Assembly: GCA_944391365.1 (NCBI GenBank)
Contig: CALXTH010000079.1
Location: 1-8,061, forward strand
Direction: 5' to 3'
DNA length: 8,061 nt
Origin: an uncultured Alphaproteobacteria bacterium
GTDB taxonomy: Bacteria > Pseudomonadota > Alphaproteobacteria > RF32 > CAG-239
The translations under genes and the position numbers were made by a program. The notes beneath the pieces are model-generated. The model did not search any database, was not told the DNA's origin, and saw only the letters and a program-made list of their open reading frames with translations. Every line of letters starts with the position of its first letter. Positions within the stretch are counted from its first letter, which is position 1. Shown piece after piece: positions 3,672 through 8,061 of the stretch.

Positions 3672-4622
3672 TCATTTACTTTTCAAAAAACCAAAAAAGA
3701 CTTCATCATCCGGTGGTGCAACCTGTATCGTACTTGGATTGACAAGCTTGATTTCTTCGGTTTCCGGACTGATTAAAACAAACCAAGGACTGTAATGCCT
3801 TTGTATGCCAACCAGCCAAAACGGCTGAGAAAGATAATAAACCGGAATCAAATGCCCGTAGAAAACCGCATTGGGATATTCTTTCAACAAAATCTTAAAC
3901 TTACTCCGGATTTCATCTTTGTCCAAATACTTTGATTTCCTCGGAAAGAAACCGTTTCCGTCAAAATAAACATAACCTTTTCCAAGCGGCATCAGCTTCG
4001 GTTCTGTCAAAAAGACCATCCCCGGTACATCGTCAATCCGCTCACACGAACTATTTACCAGCCAGGTCTGCTTTTGCCCTTTCCGGTCTTCAAACTGATA
4101 ACAATAACCAACCGTCCCCTCCCAGATATATGGTTTCAAAACCTTATCCGGCAGCCAGGCCCGATCAACCAACTCACTGTCCGAAGACATCAAAAAACGG
4201 GCATTCAAAAAAGCTTCCGCTTCGGCAGAACTCTGAGGTAAAGGCCGGTTCAGAATCGGACGCAGATATTGTGTAAACACGGCATGCCCGTCCTCATCTT
4301 CCGAAATTTCCACCATCAAATGCGGTCCGTAAATCTTTTTCTTTTTTGAATGGCAATATGGAAACAACTGATAAAAATCACAAATATCTTCCGCCCGCTC
4401 CGTCACAATCTCGTGAACAGCCGGAAAATAAAGCATAACTTGCGTTTCCGCAGGAACACCATTGGTAAAAGTCAACGAAACGGCCAAATGATATGGATCC
4501 GCCGCAACATTAAGGTTCATAATGGCTCTTCCTTCCGGAACATAACCGCTCAAACCTTTTTGTGCAAAAGCATTTTTCAGCCTTTCTGCAACTTCCTGTA
4601 AATTTAACTTTTTACTTTCCAT
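3672..4622 (-). CDS. Uncharacterised protein, paralogue of the product of 4731-5663
   Basis: 316 residues, no signal peptide or membrane segment; probably cytoplasmic. I do not recognise a family. The C-terminal part is clearly homologous to the neighbouring gene: residues 217-272 (YVYFDGNGFF...PFWLVG) align with residues 211-265 of that protein at roughly 40% identity by eye with one gap. Blocks at 163-178 (KPYIWEGTVGYCYQFE) and 286-299 (PETEEIKL...) also correspond. The N-terminal third (helical 1-22, then beta-like) is more divergent. Notable are a basic HSKKKKIYG run (91-99) and many aromatic residues. The ATG is preceded by an AT-rich leader (TATTATT) without a Shine-Dalgarno sequence. 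It has its own TTGACA promoter and its own terminator, so it is a single-gene unit made by tandem duplication. Confidence 0.85.
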   Translation of the reverse strand: MESKKLNLQEVAERLKNAFAQKGLSGYVPEGRAIMNLNVAADPYHLAVSLTFTNGVPAETQVMLYFPAVHEIVTERAEDICDFYQLFPYCHSKKKKIYGPHLMVEISEDEDGHAVFTQYLRPILNRPLPQSSAEAEAFLNARFLMSSDSELVDRAWLPDKVLKPYIWEGTVGYCYQFEDRKGQKQTWLVNSSCERIDDVPGMVFLTEPKLMPLGKGYVYFDGNGFFPRKSKYLDKDEIRSKFKILLKEYPNAVFYGHLIPVYYLSQPFWLVGIQRHYSPWFVLISPETEEIKLVNPSTIQVAPPDDEVFFGFLKSK

Positions 4623-4668
4623 AATAATACATTTTATAAATAAAACAAAATAATATAAAAAACATCAT

Positions 4669-4697
4669 CAGACTAACACGCCGGCCCGTTTTGTCAA
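4669..4697 (-). promoter_or_regulatory. Candidate promoter of the gene at 3672-4622
   Basis: A perfect TTGACA (4692-4697) lies on the minus strand. The -10 box is weak: TAGTCT with a 16-base spacer (4670-4675), or AGTCTG with 17. The start would be near 4662, about 40 bases before the ATG. The -35 box directly follows the terminator of the upstream gene. Confidence 0.5.
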
Positions 4698-4698
4698 G

Positions 4699-4729
4699 AA
4701 AAAAGAGTCGGGAAAAACTCCCCGACTCT
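4699..4729 (-). terminator. Intrinsic terminator of the gene at 4731-5663
   Basis: On the minus strand AGAGTCGGG (4721-4729) pairs perfectly with CCCGACTCT (4704-4712), 8-base loop, followed by a U-run (4699-4704). It starts one base after the stop codon, and its U-tract abuts the TTGACA box of the next gene. Confidence 0.9.
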
Positions 4730-4730
4730 G

Positions 4731-5663
4731 TCATTCCGGCAAAAAAGCCTCATTTGAAGGAGAAGCTATTCCACCATACTGATTAACAACAGAAATTTCT
4801 TCACACCTGACATTCTGCGTCTCCAAATCAACTAACAAATAAGCATTTTGTCCATGTTCAAAAACTTCGCCGACCAACCAGCAGGATGAAACAAAAACAT
4901 ACGGAATAGGCATTTTCCAAAAACAGGCACGCGGATATTCAGCCCTGATTTGCGGAATCATCGCCAAAACCTCTTTTGCCGTCAGATATTTTCCTTTCCG
5001 TCTGTGGAACGACTTTCCGTCACTGTAAAAATAAAGCCCGTCACACTGCACCGCCCTGCCCTTTTCGGGAAAAGTCAAATCCTTTGCCGGACAAAACACA
5101 AAAGCGTCCTCTGTCCGCATGGGCAAAACATAAACAAACAAAGCCTGTTCATCATCCAAAAACATGGCATAACCGCAATTTCCGTTGAAAAGCACTGGCT
5201 TTACCGGCCGTTTGTCCAACACGGCAGCCCTTATGGTTTCTTCGCCGGACAACAACGCATAAGCCTGAAAAACTTTTTCAACCTCGTCCGCGGTATACGC
5301 CAACCCCCGATAACTCTCCAGACACAAACCGGTGAAACCGGTATATTCCGCACTGAAAAATTGTCCGGAAAGCGAATATCCGAGATAAACCGAATCCGAA
5401 CCGCGACAACAATTTTCCATCAATTCGACAGACATCTCCAAAGGATAAAAACAAACCAGACAAGGACACCCGCCGTCTTTCTCCCGTAGCGACAAAACAA
5501 TGCTCATGACCCTTAAGCCAGACTGCCCCAAACTTTCAGCTTGGATATCCCAATACCTTTTGCAGGACAAAATTTCATACATATCCGGCGATTTAGGACA
5601 AAAGCTCAACATAAACCGGATTAAAAAACTGTTATAATCCGTCAAATCAAATTGCTGTTTCAT
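4731..5663 (-). CDS. Uncharacterised protein, paralogue of the product of 3672-4622
   Basis: 310 residues, no signal peptide, no transmembrane helix I can defend. The family is not recognised. Residues 211-265 (YFYSDGKSFHRRKGKYL...CWLVG) form a homologous block with the next gene downstream. Also shared are VKPVLFNGNCGYAMF (154-168 here) and a closing LLVDLETQNVRCEEIS (276-291). This copy is unusually rich in Cys (22, 34, 66, 68, 71, 85, 86, 114, 163, 191, 207, 247, 261, 287); most are absent from the paralogue, so a conserved metal site is unlikely. The start follows an AT-only stretch (TTTTTATATT) without a Shine-Dalgarno sequence. Its promoter overlaps the stop codon of the methyltransferase gene. 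The role is unknown; co-localisation with a similarly built gene at 7019-7633 suggests a common programme. Confidence 0.85.
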   Translation of the reverse strand: MKQQFDLTDYNSFLIRFMLSFCPKSPDMYEILSCKRYWDIQAESLGQSGLRVMSIVLSLREKDGGCPCLVCFYPLEMSVELMENCCRGSDSVYLGYSLSGQFFSAEYTGFTGLCLESYRGLAYTADEVEKVFQAYALLSGEETIRAAVLDKRPVKPVLFNGNCGYAMFLDDEQALFVYVLPMRTEDAFVFCPAKDLTFPEKGRAVQCDGLYFYSDGKSFHRRKGKYLTAKEVLAMIPQIRAEYPRACFWKMPIPYVFVSSCWLVGEVFEHGQNAYLLVDLETQNVRCEEISVVNQYGGIASPSNEAFLPE

Positions 5664-5707
5664 AATATAAAAATAATTACGTAAAAAATAATATCAAAGA
5701 TAACCAT

Positions 5708-5736
5708 ACCCTAAAACGAATTGACAAAATTGTCAA
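5708..5736 (-). promoter_or_regulatory. Promoter of the gene at 4731-5663, overlapping the end of the upstream gene
   Basis: TTGACA (5731-5736), 17-base spacer and TAGGGT (5708-5713) on the minus strand. The -35 box contains the TGA stop (5733-5735) of the methyltransferase gene. The -35 box is also one half of an inverted repeat TTGACAA-AA-TTGTCAA (5721-5736, plus-strand reading). Confidence 0.6.
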
Positions 5737-6941
5737 GACTTTTGAAAAATAACCTGATAAAATCCGTCGGTTCCGGTTTTCAGGGGTGAAAATACAGCCT
5801 CATCATCCCGCTCAAAAGGATACCGCCCATCAAGCCGCCGTTCCCAGACTTCCCTGAGATTAACCCTTTTCAAATCGGAATGCCTGACCTCAAACCATTC
5901 CGCATTGTCCTGATTTTCATCCCGCAAAATTGAACAGGTCATATAAGCAATGCGCCCGCCGGATTTTGTATATTTATATGCCGTTTCAAGAAGTTGCCTT
6001 TGAATACTAACAATTTCGTTTAACTTTCCGGGCGCCAGTCGGAATTTTGCATCCGGACTGCGGCGCCAGGTTCCGCTTCCCGAACAGGGAGCATCAATCA
6101 CAAACAAATCATACCCGCTTTCATCTGGTTCCCCAACAATCTCAAAACCACCGAGCCCCAAACGTGCCGCCCGGCTCCTAATCGCCTCCAGACGCTCCCT
6201 GCTCACATCATGCACAAAAATTTTTCCTTTGCCCTGCATCAGATAAAGCATTGTCAATGCTTTGCCGCCGGCTCCGGCACAATAATCCAAAATTTTCAGC
6301 CCCGGACGCGCTTCACACAAAATCGCCGCAATTTGAGAAGATTCATCCTGAACATCAACCTCCCCGCCCTGATAAGCCATACAGTTGTTCAGATTGACCC
6401 GCTCATCAGCACGAATGCCAATCGGCGAATACGGTGTTTTGCGAAAAAACAGCCCTTCGCCGCGCAACTTGGCCAAAACGCCCTCCCGCATCCCACTGTT
6501 AATACGCAAATCAGCCGGCGCCGTCTCATTCATTGCCCGCAACAAAGCCTGATCCCCGACTTTTTCGAACAGCCAATGCGGCGTTTCTGCTTCCACATCA
6601 GGAGGATAGATATCATCTCTTAAAGTTTTAAGCCATTTTTTTTCCTCTTTGGTCACCGCCGGCAAAGCATAAACATCCGCCCCGAAGATCAAATCCAAAT
6701 CCTCATTTCGCAAATAAACCAGAAGCATTTTGCGTACCTCGTCCGACTGCGCCTCAAAGCTCAGCCGACGGCGGTGTCGGATAATATCCCAAACTTTTTC
6801 AACAATAAAACGCCGGTCTTTGGCGCCGATATATTTCCGCTCCCGCAGATAAGCATTAATAATCCGGTCTGCCGGCTGCTCGTCCTTAAAAATTTCTTCC
6901 AGCAACGCTGCAACTGCGCTATATCTGGCTCCGTTTTTCAT
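5733..6941 (-). CDS. RsmB/NOP-family SAM-dependent RNA (cytosine-5) methyltransferase
   Basis: 402 residues. The N-terminal ~75 residues (YSAVAALLEEIF...PADRIINAYLRERKYIGAKDRRFI...) match the NusB-like RNA-binding domain found in RsmB proteins. The C-terminal Rossmann domain has QDESSQ (198-203), SAM motif I LDYCAGAGGK (218-227), Asp245 in the HDVS motif, the DAPCSGSGTWRR block with Cys286, and MTCSI with Cys336. The two cysteines are the pair used by m5C RNA methyltransferases of this class (release and attack). E. coli RsmB modifies C967 of 16S rRNA. The DAPCSGSGTWRRSPDAK form resembles a second alphaproteobacterial RsmB-like group, so the exact target is unproven and I give no symbol. Strong AGGAGG before the ATG; own promoter; no clear terminator after the stop. 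Confidence 0.92.
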   Translation of the reverse strand: MKNGARYSAVAALLEEIFKDEQPADRIINAYLRERKYIGAKDRRFIVEKVWDIIRHRRRLSFEAQSDEVRKMLLVYLRNEDLDLIFGADVYALPAVTKEEKKWLKTLRDDIYPPDVEAETPHWLFEKVGDQALLRAMNETAPADLRINSGMREGVLAKLRGEGLFFRKTPYSPIGIRADERVNLNNCMAYQGGEVDVQDESSQIAAILCEARPGLKILDYCAGAGGKALTMLYLMQGKGKIFVHDVSRERLEAIRSRAARLGLGGFEIVGEPDESGYDLFVIDAPCSGSGTWRRSPDAKFRLAPGKLNEIVSIQRQLLETAYKYTKSGGRIAYMTCSILRDENQDNAEWFEVRHSDLKRVNLREVWERRLDGRYPFERDDEAVFSPLKTGTDGFYQVIFQKS

Positions 6942-6965
6942 TATTTCCTCCTGTTATTTGCCCTT

Positions 6966-6993
6966 ATCATAAAACAAAATGGCTTGAAAGCAA
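6966..6993 (-). promoter_or_regulatory. Candidate promoter of the methyltransferase gene
   Basis: TTGCTT (6988-6993), 16-base spacer and TATGAT (6966-6971) on the minus strand, about 25 bases before the ATG at 6941. The -35 box lies in the hairpin of the upstream gene's terminator, so the two units are packed without spare sequence. Confidence 0.45.
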
Positions 6994-7010
6994 CAACTTT
7001 CAAACCATTT
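6971..7010 (-). terminator. Intrinsic terminator of the gene at 7019-7633
   Basis: On the minus strand AAATGGTTTGAAAG (6997-7010) pairs with CTTTCAAGCCATTT (6977-6990), 14 bp with one mismatch and a 6-base loop, followed by TGTTTT. It begins nine bases after the stop codon. Confidence 0.75.
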
Positions 7011-7018
7011 CATCAAAC

Positions 7019-7633
7019 TTAGAAAAACAGCCGGGCTAAAAAGTCGGCCTCCGGAACCCTGTAAGCATATTCTTCTTTATCCGGAGTATTCTCTTTTGCC
7101 ATCCGGACAAATAGCTTGCTTAAAGGATACACCAACTCCCGATCATCCAGACCAAAACTATAAACGACAACGGCCGTCGGTTTTAAGGTCAAACCGCCCC
7201 ACAACCAGCCAAGTCTGAACCGGCAGCGCAGCCTATATTGTTGCAAACAATATTTCTTTCCCGGACATCCAAGAGACATCTGATATCCCAAAAGAAATTC
7301 AGCCTTGCCAAAAGGAACATCCCTGACAAAACGGAAATCCTTTTCCTTAACAACATAGATCACGCGCAAAAAAGGATGATATAAGGCCAGATAAAAAACA
7401 TTATCCTTTTTAACATGTTTCACAAAGACCAAATATTTTCCCTCATCATCCGGCTTCATCTCCTCAAAAACAAGAAAAGAAGTTCCATAACCAAAGAAAA
7501 TATCCTGATACACGGAATAACCGCCGGAAGACAAAGCTTCGTCCATCAGAGCCGAAACCTGTTTTTCCCTGATTTTGCGCCGCCTCAGCAAAATGTTGGC
7601 ATCTACTTGAAGTTTTTCTACAAACTGTTCCAT
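7019..7633 (-). CDS. Uncharacterised 204-residue protein
   Basis: Not recognised. The N-terminus (1-35) is charged and probably helical (LLRRRKIREKQ at 15-25). Residues 38-115 alternate hydrophobic strands and loops (YSVYQDIFFGYG, KYLVFVKHV, VFYLALYHPFLRVIYVV), suggesting a beta-rich fold. A Cys/Arg-rich stretch (CPGKKYCLQQYRLRCRFR, 123-140) precedes a Trp/Gly segment LGWLWGG (141-147). There is no signal peptide and no confident membrane helix. I see no reliable alignment to the two paralogues at 3672-5663, but it shares their expression design: perfect TTGACA promoter, leader of about 40 AT-rich bases, no Shine-Dalgarno sequence (AGATAATT before ATG) and a private terminator. ATG at 7633 is the only convincing start. 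Confidence 0.82.
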   Translation of the reverse strand: MEQFVEKLQVDANILLRRRKIREKQVSALMDEALSSGGYSVYQDIFFGYGTSFLVFEEMKPDDEGKYLVFVKHVKKDNVFYLALYHPFLRVIYVVKEKDFRFVRDVPFGKAEFLLGYQMSLGCPGKKYCLQQYRLRCRFRLGWLWGGLTLKPTAVVVYSFGLDDRELVYPLSKLFVRMAKENTPDKEEYAYRVPEADFLARLFF

Positions 7634-7680
7634 AATTATCTAAAATTTAATAAGACATAAATAATATTTTAACCAAGACG

Positions 7681-7709
7681 ACTATATTCAATTTTAGACA
7701 AATTGTCAA
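7681..7709 (-). promoter_or_regulatory. Strong sigma70-type promoter of the gene at 7019-7633
   Basis: Perfect TTGACA (7704-7709), 17-base spacer and TATAGT (7681-7686) on the minus strand; the start would be near 7675, about 42 bases before the ATG. The -35 region is part of the short inverted repeat GACAA-A-TTGTC (7697-7707 in plus-strand reading). Confidence 0.8.
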
Positions 7710-7778
7710 ATATTTTTTCGTTTTCTCCGCAATAACCTCCCCACAAACTCCGGCATAACACCGGGATTTAAGTAAAAC

Positions 7779-8061
7779 CTAAAAAGCGAACACCGGCCGG
7801 ACGGAACGGGCGCTACTGGCGTTAAGCTTATAGTAGTCGCGCATATTGAGACTACCACTCGGGTAAGCGTGAAAGTCCCACGCGCCGTAGTTGGAGCTCT
7901 CAGACGACGACCAAACGTCCTCGGTACCACTGTAAACATTTCCTAGGATTGTTCCTCCTGCAGTTCTGATACCATTATTAACCTTAGTGAAATTTGTCTG
8001 ATTATTGATATTATTAAGGACATCGTATGATGGCAGACACCACTGTTTACCGCCGGCACTA
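7779..8061 (-). CDS. C-terminal end of a second DUF1566/Lcl-type domain protein, cut by the right edge
   Basis: An open frame of 93 residues enters from the right edge and ends with TAG at 7779-7781. It carries the same signature as the gene at 459-1310: WCLPSYDVLNNI (7-18, compare GTLPTKDQLLTMY), VWSSSE (49-54, compare YWSST) and a terminal VRPVFAF (compare VRPVLASY). These are the hallmarks of the C-terminal part of DUF1566-like domains. The N-terminal part and any signal peptide lie outside the window. No clear terminator follows; a weak CCGG-CCGG hairpin (7751-7765) lacks a U-tract. Confidence 0.8.
   Translation of the reverse strand, partial: SAGGKQWCLPSYDVLNNINNQTNFTKVNNGIRTAGGTILGNVYSGTEDVWSSSESSNYGAWDFHAYPSGSLNMRDYYKLNASSARSVRPVFAF

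Noticed and set aside
4950..5489. A 179-codon rightward frame opposite the gene at 4731-5663
   Set aside because: Shadow of the leftward gene; it has no ribosome site or promoter, and the leftward frame is supported by paralogy.
7706..7939. A 77-codon leftward frame overlapping the end of the right-edge gene
   Set aside because: The alternative frame ending at 7779 gives the DUF1566 signature with VRPVFAF, so this one is a shadow.

Overview
The window looks like a piece of an uncultured, probably host-associated Alphaproteobacterium. The evidence is a flgB-flgC-fliE cluster, a divergent short FlhB-like protein, an RsmB/NOP-type RNA methyltransferase with an alphaproteobacterial look, and interspersed palindromic repeats of the 'GTCATTGCGAGG...GAAGCAATCC' type. 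The assignment rests on gene content and sequence style only and is an inference.

Layout, left to right. (1) 1-1400 holds two leftward genes for exported proteins. One is cut by the left edge and runs through two palindromic repeats. The other is a Cys-rich protein with a C-terminal DUF1566/Lcl-type domain. Both start from near-consensus sigma70 promoters that share a 39-base block. (2) 1400-1890 is a gene-poor stretch packed with hairpins, leftward terminators and duplicated pieces of a tRNA 3' end, ending in a complete tRNA-Leu(GAG). (3) 1988-3165 is the rod/basal-body operon flgB-flgC-fliE, read leftward from a good sigma54 (-24/-12) site. Rightward from the same intergenic region, a sigma70-type promoter drives a 108-residue FlhB C-domain-like protein (3306-3632). 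(4) 3672-7633 has three leftward genes of unknown function and an RNA m5C methyltransferase between them. Two of the unknowns (3672-4622 and 4731-5663) are paralogues. All three unknowns have a perfect TTGACA box 73-76 bases before the ATG and an AT-rich leader without a Shine-Dalgarno sequence. (5) From 7779 to the right edge lies the C-terminal end of a second DUF1566-like protein.

Nearly every leftward gene is a single transcription unit with its own promoter, and several have clear intrinsic terminators; the flagellar trio is the only evident operon. The most interesting items are the orphan paralogue family with its common promoter/leader design, the shared promoter block of the secreted-protein genes, the palindrome cluster with duplicated tRNA-Leu ends, and the sigma54/sigma70 divergent flagellar control region with an FlhB-like protein lacking the NPTH cleavage site.
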